A DNA stretch of 64,000 nucleotides from Mixta intestinalis (GCF_009914055.1 NZ_CP028271.1:4635600-4699599); one strand, 5' to 3'; positions 7,931 through 16,789 are shown, counted from the stretch's first letter. The notes: a model not told the origin generated them from the sequence alone. Made by a program: numbers and translations.

Positions 7931-8827
7931 ATGGAATTGAAACGGTTACACGATATGGCGCTGTTTGCGCTGGTTGCCGAGAGCGGGAGCTTTACTGCCG
8001 CCGCGCAGCGCGCTGGTTTACCAAAATCGAGCGTAAGTCAGCGCATTAGTCAGCTTGAACAGGCGCTGGGGCTGCGCCTGCTGAATCGTACGACGCGCCA
8101 GCTTAACCTGACGTTTGCCGGTGAACGCTATTTGATTCACTGCCAGGAGATGATGCAGGCCAGCGAGCGTGCGGATCTGGCAATTAAACGCCTGCGCGAT
8201 AATCCGAGTGGGCGATTACGTATCACCAGCCCTGCTGGTATTGGCGCTACGTTGCTGGCGCGCTGCAACGTTGAGTTCCAGCAGCGCTACCCGGATGTGA
8301 CGCTGGAGGTATCGGTTTCAGATGATATCCGCGATCTGGTACAGGAGGGTTTTGATGTTGCGTTGCGTACCGGTAAACCGCAGGATTCATCGCTGATTGG
8401 ACGGCGCGTTGGCATCTGTCAGCGTTTGCTGGTAGCAAGCGCTAACTATCTGGCGAGCAATACGTTAATCAATCACCCTCAGCAGCTGGCCGCGCAGCGC
8501 TGTATCGCTCATCGCGCCTGGGCGGAATGGCTGCTGCGACGCGGCGAGGAGCATTACCGCTGGCTGCTGCCATCAGCGCACTTAACCGATAATCTTATTT
8601 ATGCGCGCGAGTGTGCGCTTAATCATGCTGGTATCACGCTGCTGCCGCGCTTTCTTACTGAGGAACCGGTGGCGCGTGGTGAACTGATACCGGTACTGCC
8701 TGAGTGGGAGACGGAAGGAAATGAGCTGTGGCTGGTTTATCCGGGACGCAAACTGAACTCGCCTGCGCTGGCGCGTTTTATCGACTTCGCTTTGCAAAGC
8801 CCGGTGTTTCGCCAGTTTTACCGGTAA
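7931..8827 (+). CDS. LysR-family transcriptional regulator (divergent from dehydrogenase)
   Basis: This 298-aa protein has the standard LysR layout. The helix-turn-helix lies in residues 1-62, with FTAAAQRAGLPKSSVSQRISQLEQALGLRLLNRTTRQL, written here in part only as its key pieces SVSQRISQLE and LLNRTTR. A linker helix follows, and then an effector-binding domain from about residue 90 beginning SGRLRITSPAG. The LLNRTTRQLNLT and DVALRTGKP motifs place it in the large CrgA/AaeR-like group often paired with oxidoreductases. It is divergent from the quinone-reductase-like gene, which it probably controls in response to a small electrophile or aromatic compound; that is inference from context. It ends in a shared terminator with convergent ettA. 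Confidence 0.88.
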   Translation: MELKRLHDMALFALVAESGSFTAAAQRAGLPKSSVSQRISQLEQALGLRLLNRTTRQLNLTFAGERYLIHCQEMMQASERADLAIKRLRDNPSGRLRITSPAGIGATLLARCNVEFQQRYPDVTLEVSVSDDIRDLVQEGFDVALRTGKPQDSSLIGRRVGICQRLLVASANYLASNTLINHPQQLAAQRCIAHRAWAEWLLRRGEEHYRWLLPSAHLTDNLIYARECALNHAGITLLPRFLTEEPVARGELIPVLPEWETEGNELWLVYPGRKLNSPALARFIDFALQSPVFRQFYR

Positions 8828-8828
8828 A

Positions 8829-8852
8829 AAAAGCGGCCCGCAGGCCGCTTTT
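8829..8852. terminator. Bidirectional terminator between LysR gene and ettA
   Basis: Perfect 10-bp arms AAAAGCGGCC and GGCCGCTTTT with a 4-nt loop CGCA and A/T runs on both sides. It sits between two convergent genes. Confidence 0.92.
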
Positions 8853-8856
8853 GCTG

Positions 8857-10524
8857 TTATTTGGCGATACGTTTGTATTTGATGCGTTTCGGCTCCAGCG
8901 CCTCTGCGCCGAGGGTACGCTTCTTATACTCTTCGTATTCGGTAAAGTTACCTTCAAAGAACTCCACCTTGCCCTCGTCCTGATAGTCGAGGATATGGGT
9001 AGCGATACGGTCAAGGAACCAGCGGTCATGCGAAATAACCATCGCACAGCCTGGGAACTCCAGCAGGGCGTTTTCTAACGCACGCAGGGTTTCGATATCC
9101 AGGTCGTTGGTGGGTTCATCGAGCAGCAGCATGTTGCCGCCAACCTGCAACAGTTTCGCCAGATGCAGACGCCCACGCTCACCACCGGAGAGTTCGCCAA
9201 CGCGTTTGCCCTGATCGACGCCTTTAAAGTTGAAGCGACCAACGTAGGCGCGGCTGGGCATTTCGGTGTTGCCGATTTTCATGATATCCAGGCCGCCGGA
9301 AACTTCTTCCCAGACGGTTTTGGAATTATCCATGCTGTCACGGAACTGATCGACCGATGCCAGCTTCACGGTTTCACCCAGCGTAATGGTGCCGCTGTCC
9401 GGCTGCTCCTGGCCTGACATCATGCGGAACAGCGTCGATTTACCTGCGCCGTTCGGGCCGATGATACCGACGATTGCACCTTTTGGTACTGAGAACGAAA
9501 GATCATCAATCAGTACGCGATCGCCGTAAGATTTACGCAGGTTGCTGACTTCCACCACTTTATCGCCCAAGCGCGGTCCAGGTGGAATAAAGAGTTCATT
9601 GGTTTCGTTACGTTTCTGGTATTCGGTGTTGTTCAGCTCTTCAAAGCGTGCCAGACGAGCTTTACCTTTAGACTGACGCCCTTTAGTGCCCTGACGCACC
9701 CATTCCAGTTCTTTCTCAATAGATTTACGACGAGCCGCTTCCTGAGAGGCTTCCTGTGCCAGACGCTGATCTTTCTGCTCCAGCCAGGAGGAGTAGTTGC
9801 CTTCCCACGGAATGCCTTCACCGCGATCCAGCTCCAGAATCCAGCCGGCAACGTTATCGAGGAAGTAACGGTCGTGGGTAATTGCCACAACGGTGCCTTC
9901 AAAGTCGTGCAGGAAGCGTTCCAGCCAGGCCACGGATTCTGCATCCAGGTGGTTGGTTGGTTCATCCAGCAGCAGCATGTCTGGTTTTTCCAGCAGCAGA
10001 CGGCACAGCGCAACGCGACGGCGTTCACCACCGGAGAGGTTGGCGACTTTTGCCTCCCAGTCCGGCAGACGCAGGGCGTCAGCGGCGCGTTCCAGCTGGA
10101 CATTCAGGTTGTGCCCGTCGTGCGCCTGGATAATTTCTTCCAGCTTGCCCTGTTCAGCAGCCAGCTTGTCAAAATCGGCATCCGGCTCGGCATACAGCGC
10201 ATAAACTTCATCCAGACGCTTCAACGCGCCAACCACTTCAGCAACGGCTTCTTCCACCGATTCGCGCACGGTGTGCTCTGGATTCAGCTGCGGTTCCTGC
10301 GGCAGATAGCCGATTTTAATACCCGGCTGCGGACGCGCTTCGCCTTCGATATCTTTATCAATGCCCGCCATAATGCGCAACAGAGTGGATTTACCTGCAC
10401 CGTTCAAACCCAGCACGCCGATTTTGGCACCGGGGAAGAAGCTAAGAGAGATGTTCTTAAGAATGTGACGCTTCGGCGGAACGACTTTGCCGACGCGATG
10501 CATACTGTAGACGAATTGAGCCAC
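8857..10524 (-). CDS. ettA: Energy-dependent translational throttle protein EttA
   Basis: EttA (YjjK) is an ABC-F ATPase that binds the ribosomal E site and gates the first steps of elongation according to the ATP/ADP ratio. Its length of 555 aa equals that of E. coli EttA. Two nucleotide-binding domains are visible: Walker A GLNGAGKST near residue 40 with signature LSGGERRR and Walker B LLLDEPTNHLD, and second copies GPNGAGKST, LSGGERGR and LLLDEPTNDLD. The inter-domain linker holds the arm/PtIM segment rich in charged residues (KGRQSKGKARLARFEELN). No membrane segments occur. The gene directly follows deoR on the minus strand, 142 bp downstream of it, and is no longer next to nadR as it is in E. 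coli. Confidence 0.97.
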   Translation of the reverse strand: MAQFVYSMHRVGKVVPPKRHILKNISLSFFPGAKIGVLGLNGAGKSTLLRIMAGIDKDIEGEARPQPGIKIGYLPQEPQLNPEHTVRESVEEAVAEVVGALKRLDEVYALYAEPDADFDKLAAEQGKLEEIIQAHDGHNLNVQLERAADALRLPDWEAKVANLSGGERRRVALCRLLLEKPDMLLLDEPTNHLDAESVAWLERFLHDFEGTVVAITHDRYFLDNVAGWILELDRGEGIPWEGNYSSWLEQKDQRLAQEASQEAARRKSIEKELEWVRQGTKGRQSKGKARLARFEELNNTEYQKRNETNELFIPPGPRLGDKVVEVSNLRKSYGDRVLIDDLSFSVPKGAIVGIIGPNGAGKSTLFRMMSGQEQPDSGTITLGETVKLASVDQFRDSMDNSKTVWEEVSGGLDIMKIGNTEMPSRAYVGRFNFKGVDQGKRVGELSGGERGRLHLAKLLQVGGNMLLLDEPTNDLDIETLRALENALLEFPGCAMVISHDRWFLDRIATHILDYQDEGKVEFFEGNFTEYEEYKKRTLGAEALEPKRIKYKRIAK

Positions 10525-10666
10525 GTGAAATGAGCCTCTTATGGTCTGTGTTGTAATCGGGGCATCATCGCCCGTTCAGAACGGCAAGTTTAGCGGTTTT
10601 CCCTGCTTAATCACAGCCGTCACACCGCTGATTGTTTGCTTTTCGCTACCGCACCGCGGAAGATTT

Positions 10667-11431
10667 TTACGGTAGCATCAGCGGGATATTATGACGTTGC
10701 AGGTAAGCCGCCAGTGGCTCTGGCGGCGCACCGTCGCTGATGATGGTATCAAAACGGGTTAAATCGCCAATCCGGGCCGGTAATACCTTATGATATTTGC
10801 TGCTGTCTGCCAGCAGCAGGGTACGCTGCGCCCGCGCCATCGCCTGCTGCTTCATCGGCAGCTCATTGAAGTTGTAACAGGTAGCGCCTTGCTCAGCGTC
10901 GAGTCCCGCCGCTGAAATAAAAGCCAGCGTAGGGCAGATCTCATCAAGAAGAGAGAGGTTGCCGTGCGGGGAAAAGACTGCATTATCGGGATGAAATTCA
11001 CCGCCGCTAAGAATAACGCGGCAGCGCTTTTTTTCCTTCAGTGCCAGGAAAGTGTTGATGGCGTAACAGACTGCGGTAAAGGGCAGCTCATCATCTATCG
11101 CATCGATCACCCAGGGTGTGGTGGTGCCGCAGTCAAAGAAAACGGTATCGTTAGCGTTTATCAGGCTGGCCGCCAGCTTCGCCAGCCGCTGCTTCTTGTT
11201 AACGTTATGCGATTGCTGATCGGACACAAAGTAGTGCGCCTGCGCGCTTTTGGGATCGCTGACAATATAGCCACCCAGCAGTACCAGACAGGAGACCTGT
11301 TCGTTAAGGTCGCGCCGGATGGTCATCTCTGAAACGCCCAACAGACGGGCCGCTTCTTTCAGATGAATTTTATCGATGCGCCTGAGCGCCTGCGCCAGTT
11401 TATTAATCCGCTCTTCGCGCCGGGTTTCCAT
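10667..11431 (-). CDS. deoR: Deoxyribonucleoside regulator DeoR
   Basis: This 254-aa DeoR-family repressor is close to E. coli DeoR (252 aa), not just to the family. It shares METRREERI at the start, the helix-turn-helix LLGVSEMTIRRDLN (about 30-43), VLLGGYIV, and the sugar-phosphate sensor motif FFDCGTTTPWVIDAID, with CGGEF-like and ELPMKQQAM segments further on. E. coli DeoR represses deoCABD and nupG and is relieved by deoxyribose-5-phosphate. In E. coli deoR lies far away near dacC; here it is between ettA and slt, about 10 kb from deoD. The different location and moderate divergence could reflect lineage-specific placement. Confidence 0.88.
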   Translation of the reverse strand: METRREERINKLAQALRRIDKIHLKEAARLLGVSEMTIRRDLNEQVSCLVLLGGYIVSDPKSAQAHYFVSDQQSHNVNKKQRLAKLAASLINANDTVFFDCGTTTPWVIDAIDDELPFTAVCYAINTFLALKEKKRCRVILSGGEFHPDNAVFSPHGNLSLLDEICPTLAFISAAGLDAEQGATCYNFNELPMKQQAMARAQRTLLLADSSKYHKVLPARIGDLTRFDTIISDGAPPEPLAAYLQRHNIPLMLP

Positions 11432-11626
11432 TATCGCATTCCCTGTTTGTCTGTTTCTTTTATGTTAACCCTAAAAATCCAGAGCGTCAGCCGTCACAAA
11501 CCACGGTGCAATCTTCTGCATCAAAAAGTAAATTTTGTGAAGAACATGGCACGACGTCTGTGGCCTGGTTAGCATGAAAGAAATCTGGCATATCGCCAAA
11601 CCGGTTAACAGAGAGGAGAGCGAGGA

Positions 11627-13558
11627 GTGACTCACAGGAAGGAGAGATGGCGTTACTGGCTGGCCAGCATCTGCCTGATGGCCGTTAGCGGCAGCGTAAT
11701 GGCCGATTCGCTGGACGAGCAGCGCAATCGCTACCAGCAAATTAAACAGGCCTGGGATAATAAGCAGATGGATGTGGTGGCGCAGCTGATGCCGACGCTG
11801 AAAGATTATCCGCTTTACCCCTATCTGGAATACCGCGAGCTTTCTGAGCATCTCGATCAGGAAACCGGCCTGGCCATTAATAATTTTATACAGCGCTACC
11901 CCACGCTGCCGCCGGTGCATTCGCTCGCCTCGCGCTTTGTTAATGAGCTGGCGCGACGTGAAGACTGGCGCGGTCTGCTGGTGTTCAGCCCTGAAGAACC
12001 GCAGCCGGTTGCCGCGCGCTGTAACTGGTACTACGCCAAATGGGCTACCGGGCAGCAGCAGGTAGCCTGGGAAGGGGCGAAAAAAATCTGGCTGCGCGGC
12101 AGTTCGTTGCCAGCCAGCTGTGACAAGCTGTTTGCCGTGTGGCAGGCGGCGGGAGAACAGTCACCGATTACCACGCTGGAGCGTATTCGTCTTGCAATGG
12201 TGGCCGGTAACGGCAGCCTGGTGAATTTCCTCGCTAAACAGCTGCCCTCTGATTATAAAACCATGGCGGATGCGGTTACGGCGCTGCAAAACGATCCGGG
12301 AACGGTGGAAGCTTTTGCCCGTAGCGTGGGGCCAACCGACTTTACTCGCCAGGCTACCTCGCTGGCCTTTGCCCGCGTTGCACGAGGCGATGCAGAAAGC
12401 GCCCGCGCCATGATCCCAACGCTGGTGCGCCTGCAACAGATGAGTGAGCAGGAAGCACAGGAGCTGCGTGAAGCGGTTGCCTGGCGACTGATGGGGAACG
12501 AGGTGACCAGCGAACAGGCGCGCTGGCGTGATAGCGTGGTAATGAAAAGCGGCTCGACCTCACTGATTGAACGCCGTGTGCGTCTGGCGCTCAGTAATCA
12601 CGACCGGCGCGGCTTAAATACCTGGATCGCACGGCTCGATCCCGATGCCAAAGAAAAAGATGAATGGCAATACTGGCAGGCTGACCTGCTGCTGGAGCGT
12701 GGACGTAAAGAGGAAGCGGAAGAGATACTGCGTAAGCTGATGCAGGAGCGCGGCTTTTATCCGATGGTGGCGGCGCAGCGACTTGGCGTGACCTATCCGC
12801 TGCGGGTGGATGAGGCACCGCGTCCCGACAGCTCTCTGGATAACGGGGCGGAGATCGCCCGCGTGCGCGAGTTGATGTACTGGGGGATGGATAATCTGGC
12901 GCGTACCGAATGGAGCCGCCTGGTTGCCAGCAAAACCGCCAGCCAGCAGCAGATGCTGGCACGCTATGCGCTGAATCATGGCTGGTGGGACCTTAGCGTG
13001 CAGGCCACCATCACGGGCAAGCTGTGGAATCATCTGGCGGAACGCTTCCCGTTGGCCTGGCAGCCGCAGTTTATTCAGTACACGCAGGGTAAAACCATCC
13101 CGACCAGCTACGCGATGGCTATCGCACGTCAGGAGAGTGCGTGGAATCCAAAAGCGCGATCGCCGGTAGGTGCCAGCGGGCTGATGCAAATTATGCCTGC
13201 AACTGCCAGCCACACGGTGAAGATGTACAGCATTCCGGGTTACGTTAACAGCAGTCAGCTGCTCGATCCGCAAACCAACATCCAGATCGGTACGCAGTAC
13301 CTGGAATATGTTTATCAGCAGTTCGATCAGAACCGGATCTTTGCTTCCGCCGCCTATAACGCCGGGCCGGGCCGGGTGCGCACCTGGCAGCGGGTCAGCA
13401 ATGGGCAGCTGGATGCGGTAGCGTTTATTGAGACGATTCCGTTCTCTGAGACGCGTGGCTATGTGAAGAACGTGCTGGCCTACGATGCTTATTATCGTCA
13501 CTTCCTTAACCAACCGGATAATATCCTGTCTGATAGCGAGTGGCGGCGGCGCTACTGA
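11627..13558 (+). CDS. slt: Soluble lytic murein transglycosylase Slt70
   Basis: Slt cleaves the glycan strands of peptidoglycan in the periplasm, forming 1,6-anhydromuropeptides. The 643-aa precursor has a signal peptide (about 1-26, cleavage after SVMA). A long superhelical U/L domain of alpha-helices follows, and the C-terminal lysozyme-like domain contains ARQESAWNPKARSPVGASGL, in which the glutamate is catalytic, followed by MQIMPATA and AAYNAGPGRVRTW. The start is a GTG at 11627 with GAGAGGAG upstream, which places the signal peptide properly. As in E. coli it is directly upstream of trpR, whose operator begins 11 bp after the slt stop. Confidence 0.96.
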   Translation: MTHRKERWRYWLASICLMAVSGSVMADSLDEQRNRYQQIKQAWDNKQMDVVAQLMPTLKDYPLYPYLEYRELSEHLDQETGLAINNFIQRYPTLPPVHSLASRFVNELARREDWRGLLVFSPEEPQPVAARCNWYYAKWATGQQQVAWEGAKKIWLRGSSLPASCDKLFAVWQAAGEQSPITTLERIRLAMVAGNGSLVNFLAKQLPSDYKTMADAVTALQNDPGTVEAFARSVGPTDFTRQATSLAFARVARGDAESARAMIPTLVRLQQMSEQEAQELREAVAWRLMGNEVTSEQARWRDSVVMKSGSTSLIERRVRLALSNHDRRGLNTWIARLDPDAKEKDEWQYWQADLLLERGRKEEAEEILRKLMQERGFYPMVAAQRLGVTYPLRVDEAPRPDSSLDNGAEIARVRELMYWGMDNLARTEWSRLVASKTASQQQMLARYALNHGWWDLSVQATITGKLWNHLAERFPLAWQPQFIQYTQGKTIPTSYAMAIARQESAWNPKARSPVGASGLMQIMPATASHTVKMYSIPGYVNSSQLLDPQTNIQIGTQYLEYVYQQFDQNRIFASAAYNAGPGRVRTWQRVSNGQLDAVAFIETIPFSETRGYVKNVLAYDAYYRHFLNQPDNILSDSEWRRRY

Positions 13559-13568
13559 ATATGCTACT

Positions 13569-13596
13569 CTTCCGTACTCGCCAATGAGTACGGAAG
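13569..13596. promoter_or_regulatory. trp operator upstream of trpR
   Basis: Perfect 11-bp arms CTTCCGTACTC (13569-13579) and GAGTACGGAAG (13586-13596) are separated by 6 nt. The inner GTACT-N8-AGTAC matches the TrpR operator consensus, including its spacing. The site ends 6 nt before the trpR start codon. The same hairpin followed by ATTTT could also terminate slt transcription. Confidence 0.85.
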
Positions 13597-13602
13597 ATTT
13601 TC

Positions 13603-13926
13603 ATGACCTCACACGCCCCGATCCCGGTAACGGAACATCCGCAGGATGAAAACTGGCTGCGCTTTGTCAGCCTGCTGGAGCGCGCTTTTCCGCTGGATCT
13701 GCAGCTGCCGTTATTACAGCTGATGATGACGCCGGATGAACGCGAAGCGTTCGGCACACGCCTGCGTATTATTGAGGAGCTGCTGCGCGGTGAAATGAGC
13801 CAGCGCGAGCTGAAAAACGAGCTGGGCGTTGGCATTGCCACCATCACGCGCGGCTCCAATAGTCTGCGCGCTGCTCCACCTGCATTGACTGCCTGGCTGG
13901 AAGAGCAGCTGTCGATCGCTAAATAG
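13603..13926 (+). CDS. trpR: Trp operon repressor TrpR
   Basis: TrpR is the tryptophan-dependent dimeric repressor of trp, aroH, mtr and its own gene. At 107 aa it compares with 108 aa in E. coli. The helix-turn-helix is readable as SQRELKNELGVGIATITRGSN, and the tryptophan-binding region lies around LLTPDEREA-like LMMTPDEREAFGTRLRI. The N-terminal arm diverges, as is usual. The ATG at 13603 is placed just after the operator, indicating autoregulation. The convergent yjjX ends 6 bp downstream. Confidence 0.97.
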   Translation: MTSHAPIPVTEHPQDENWLRFVSLLERAFPLDLQLPLLQLMMTPDEREAFGTRLRIIEELLRGEMSQRELKNELGVGIATITRGSNSLRAAPPALTAWLEEQLSIAK

Positions 13927-13932
13927 CGTCGG

Positions 13933-14466
13933 TTATGAGAGGCGCGGCGTCTGCTGGTAAACGGCGTTATGAAACGGGCAGAGCGCCAGCACTAACGCCT
14001 GATGGTAAACGCTGGTGCGCGTCAGCAGGCCGCGGGTAAAGACGCCAATCGCGCCGCCCTGATGTTTGATATTCTCGATGCCGGTGAGATGGGCCATCTC
14101 TTCGCCCAGTTCACGTCCGGCATGAATCCCCGCCATCACTACTGCTGGTAGCGTGAAGCTGGCGGAGCGGGATTCACCGCGCTGCTGATGGTTTTCGATC
14201 ACCATCCAGGCAAAAGCGTCTTCGCCCTCAATGCCTGCTTCGATCGCTACCCAAAAGTCGGCCTCTGGCCTGACCTGGCGGGCGTTCATTACGCGCTGAC
14301 GTGCGCCAGTTCGCGTTTCTGTATTTGTCAGCGGCTGTGCGGCTACGCCACTGTCGACCTCAACACCTTCGATATGGCAGGATCCTTCGCCAAAGACATC
14401 GTTAAAAGCCTGGGTAATAGCGCTAATTTTTGCCGGATTAATGGTGGCAGCAACAACATGGTACAT
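13933..14466 (-). CDS. yjjX: Inosine/xanthosine triphosphatase YjjX
   Basis: This 177-aa protein matches E. coli YjjX (170 aa), a house-cleaning nucleoside triphosphatase that hydrolyses ITP and XTP and so keeps deaminated purines out of nucleic acids. Family features are the N-terminal ATINPAKISAI (nucleotide-binding), FGEGSCHIEGVEVDSGV, GARQRVMNAR, and the WVAIEAGI segment. The C-terminal seven residues after FHNAVY are an extension over E. coli. It is convergent with trpR and divergent from gpmB across 51 bp, as in E. coli. Confidence 0.94.
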   Translation of the reverse strand: MYHVVAATINPAKISAITQAFNDVFGEGSCHIEGVEVDSGVAAQPLTNTETRTGARQRVMNARQVRPEADFWVAIEAGIEGEDAFAWMVIENHQQRGESRSASFTLPAVVMAGIHAGRELGEEMAHLTGIENIKHQGGAIGVFTRGLLTRTSVYHQALVLALCPFHNAVYQQTPRLS

Positions 14467-14517
14467 AATTACTTGAACCTTCTACGCAATTTTGACGCAG
14501 TATAACGGAAAAAAAGC

Positions 14518-15165
14518 ATGTTACAGGTCTATCTTGTCCGTCACGGGGAAACGGTGTGGAACGCGGCCAGGCGCATTCAGGGACAGTCTGATAGTGCACT
14601 GACTGAAAAAGGGGAATACCAGGCTCGCCAGGTAGGTGAGCGGGTCAGATCGCTGGGGATTACGCACGTTATCAGCAGCGATTTAGGCCGGACGCGACGT
14701 ACCGCAGAGATCATTGCTGACGCCTGCGGTTGCGGCGTTACGCTGGATGCGCGGCTGCGTGAGTTGAATATGGGCGTACTGGAGCAGCGCCCGATCGATT
14801 CGCTTAGCGAGCAGGAGGAGGCCTGGCGTCGTACTTTGCTGGATGGCACGGTAGACGGACGTATTCCTGAAGGGGAGAGTCTGGCGGAGCTGGCGGCGCG
14901 TATGCACCAGGCGTTGAACGCCTGTTTTGATTTGCCAGCCGGTAGCCGTCCGTTACTGGTGAGCCACGGCATTGCGCTGGGCGTGCTAATCGGTACGTTG
15001 CTGGGCCTGCCTGCTCACGCTGAACGACGTTTGCGGCTGCGTAACTGCTCGCTGTCACGCGTCGATCATCAGCAAAGCGCGTGGCTGGCACAGGGATGGG
15101 TGGTGGAGACGGCGGGCGATGTGTCGCATCTCGATCTGCCCGCGCTGGATGAGCTACAGCGCTGA
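14518..15165 (+). CDS. gpmB: GpmB, histidine-phosphatase family (phosphoglycerate mutase-like)
   Basis: This 215-aa protein has the same length as E. coli GpmB. The histidine phosphatase motif LVRHGETVWN puts the phosphorylated histidine at residue 9. The second arm has SHGIALG near residue 150, and SSDLGRTRRTAE supplies the conserved arginine. Although named as a phosphoglycerate mutase, E. coli GpmB has little such activity, and a phosphatase role (in serine or sugar-phosphate metabolism) has been proposed. It is divergent from yjjX and convergent with rob. Confidence 0.93.
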   Translation: MLQVYLVRHGETVWNAARRIQGQSDSALTEKGEYQARQVGERVRSLGITHVISSDLGRTRRTAEIIADACGCGVTLDARLRELNMGVLEQRPIDSLSEQEEAWRRTLLDGTVDGRIPEGESLAELAARMHQALNACFDLPAGSRPLLVSHGIALGVLIGTLLGLPAHAERRLRLRNCSLSRVDHQQSAWLAQGWVVETAGDVSHLDLPALDELQR

Positions 15166-15176
15166 ATCCGATAAAC

Positions 15177-15195
15177 GGGCCCGCAGAGCGGGCCC
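15177..15195 (-). terminator. GC-rich hairpin between gpmB and rob
   Basis: Arms GGGCCCGC and GCGGGCCC with a 3-nt loop lie between convergent genes. T residues are few (GTTTA on the minus strand), so its strength is uncertain. Confidence 0.6.
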
Positions 15196-15203
15196 AAATA
15201 GTC

Positions 15204-16082
15204 TTAGCTGGCGACGCGTTTGATCGGTATTAAATATTCGCAGCGAATCTCTTTCGGCGGTTCGGTGCGTTTCTTGCCGCCGTGCGTATAAAAGCGCTCA
15301 ATATCCTGACCGTAACGGCGCGTTAGCTGTAGCGTCGGCATACAGGTGCCATACAGCATCAGGATAAAATCCTGTAGCTGGCTGCGCGGTCCTTCATAGT
15401 TGAACTGGACATAATCGCCACCTTCCAGCAGCACGCTCTGCGCCGATTGCATGGTTTTAGCCAGCTGGTCAGAAGGAACGGCGGTAGTGTAGAGGATCTC
15501 CTGCTCATCATCCTTTTCCTGACTGGCACGTACCTGATGCAGGCCATACAGCACAGGCGGTACGGTGTCGTTTTCCAGCAGGAACTGCTGCCAGAAATGG
15601 GTGCGCATCTCGTCACGATAGCGCGAGATCTGCTCCAGCGTACAGGTATAGTTCTGCGTTTGCCCCACCAGCAGTGTTTCCGGCAGCGTAACGTAATGCG
15701 CCTCCGGCAGCGGCACGTCATCCAGACGGATCGGGGGACGCAGGCCGTAGGCGTTCCATTCCGAGGCGCGACGATACCAGGCTGGCGTCTGGCTGAACTG
15801 CTTTTTAAAGGCGCGGGTAAAGGTCTGCTGTGAATCGAAGCGATACTGTAACGCGATATCCAGAATCGGACGGCTGGTTAAGCGCAGCGCAACCGCGGCT
15901 TTTGACAGGCGTCGGGCGCGAATATAGGCACCAATCGCGTGACCGGTCACTTCCTTAAACATTCTTTGCAGATGCCATTTAGAGTAGCCCGCTTTTGCCG
16001 CCACGTTATCCAGTGACAGCGGCTGATCGAGATGGCTCTCCAGCCAGACAAGCAAATCGCGAATGATACCAGCTTGGTCCAT
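15204..16082 (-). CDS. rob: Right oriC-binding transcriptional activator Rob
   Basis: Rob is an AraC/XylS-family activator of the mar/sox/rob regulon (efflux and stress tolerance), responding to bile salts and fatty acids through its C-terminal domain. The protein has 292 aa from the ATG at 16082 (MDQAGIIRDLL), where GAGGA precedes the start; the longer upstream frame has no support. Two helix-turn-helix units occupy residues 1-105 (SLDNVAAKAGYSKWHLQRMF and ALQYRFDSQQTFTRAFKKQF). A GyrI-like ligand-binding domain follows to the end, with the conserved YGTCMPTLQLTRR. It is slightly longer than E. coli Rob (289 aa). Confidence 0.96.
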   Translation of the reverse strand: MDQAGIIRDLLVWLESHLDQPLSLDNVAAKAGYSKWHLQRMFKEVTGHAIGAYIRARRLSKAAVALRLTSRPILDIALQYRFDSQQTFTRAFKKQFSQTPAWYRRASEWNAYGLRPPIRLDDVPLPEAHYVTLPETLLVGQTQNYTCTLEQISRYRDEMRTHFWQQFLLENDTVPPVLYGLHQVRASQEKDDEQEILYTTAVPSDQLAKTMQSAQSVLLEGGDYVQFNYEGPRSQLQDFILMLYGTCMPTLQLTRRYGQDIERFYTHGGKKRTEPPKEIRCEYLIPIKRVAS

Positions 16083-16279
16083 AAAACATCCTCTTGTACT
16101 TAGATAGGCGCAGGCAGGGCAAAGTCGCAGGATCATAGCACTAAATGCGCAAAAAACGCCGAAGGTTTTACCTGGTGGATTGTGCTATACCCTTGCAAAC
16201 GGGTTAAATAAGGTTAGCCCGACTTATCCCTGGTGCAGTCTTTTCACAAGAAAATCTAACAAAATTTAATGGTAATGAT

Positions 16280-16753
16280 ATGGTAATCAATAGGTTATTA
16301 ATTATTTCGGCGGCGATTTTATTCAGCGCAAGCGCCGGTGCAGAAGAGATCGGCTCAGTGGATACGGTATTTAAGATGTTTGGGCCCGATCATAAAATTG
16401 TGGTAGAGGCTTTTGACGATCCGGATGTGAAAAACGTTACCTGCTACATTAGCCGGGCAAAGACGGGGGGCATCAAGGGAGGCTTAGGCCTGGCGGAAGA
16501 TACTTCTGACTCCGCGATTTCCTGTCAGCAGACAGGGCCGATAACGTTAAGCGAACGCATCGCTAAGGGGAAAGCCCAGGGCGAAACGGTATTCCGCCAG
16601 CGTACTTCGCTGTTGTTTAAAAAGCTACAGGTGGTTCGCTTTTTCGATGCGAAGCGCAACGCACTGATTTATCTCTCTTACTCAGATAAAGTCGTGGAGG
16701 GTTCACCGAAAAACGCTCTGAGTGCCGTGCCGATTATTCCGTGGAGTCACTAA
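16280..16753 (+). CDS. creA: CreA family periplasmic protein
   Basis: This 157-aa protein equals E. coli CreA in length and shares EEIGSVDTVFKMFGPDHKI and FDDPDVKNVTCYISRAKTGG. An N-terminal signal peptide (about 1-21, ending SAGA before EEIG) predicts export. The function is not established. In E. coli creA starts the creABCD cluster; here creBCD are absent and arcA follows convergently. The start at 16280 is the third of three closely spaced ATG codons and is the one in the coding frame. Confidence 0.94.
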   Translation: MVINRLLIISAAILFSASAGAEEIGSVDTVFKMFGPDHKIVVEAFDDPDVKNVTCYISRAKTGGIKGGLGLAEDTSDSAISCQQTGPITLSERIAKGKAQGETVFRQRTSLLFKKLQVVRFFDAKRNALIYLSYSDKVVEGSPKNALSAVPIIPWSH

Positions 16754-16757
16754 AAGC

Positions 16758-16784
16758 AAAACGGCGAGAAACCTCGCCGTTTTT
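16758..16784. terminator. Bidirectional terminator between creA and arcA
   Basis: Arms ACGGCGAG and CTCGCCGT with loop AAAC are flanked by AAA on the left and TTTTT on the right, between convergent genes. Confidence 0.92.
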
Positions 16785-16789
16785 AATCA

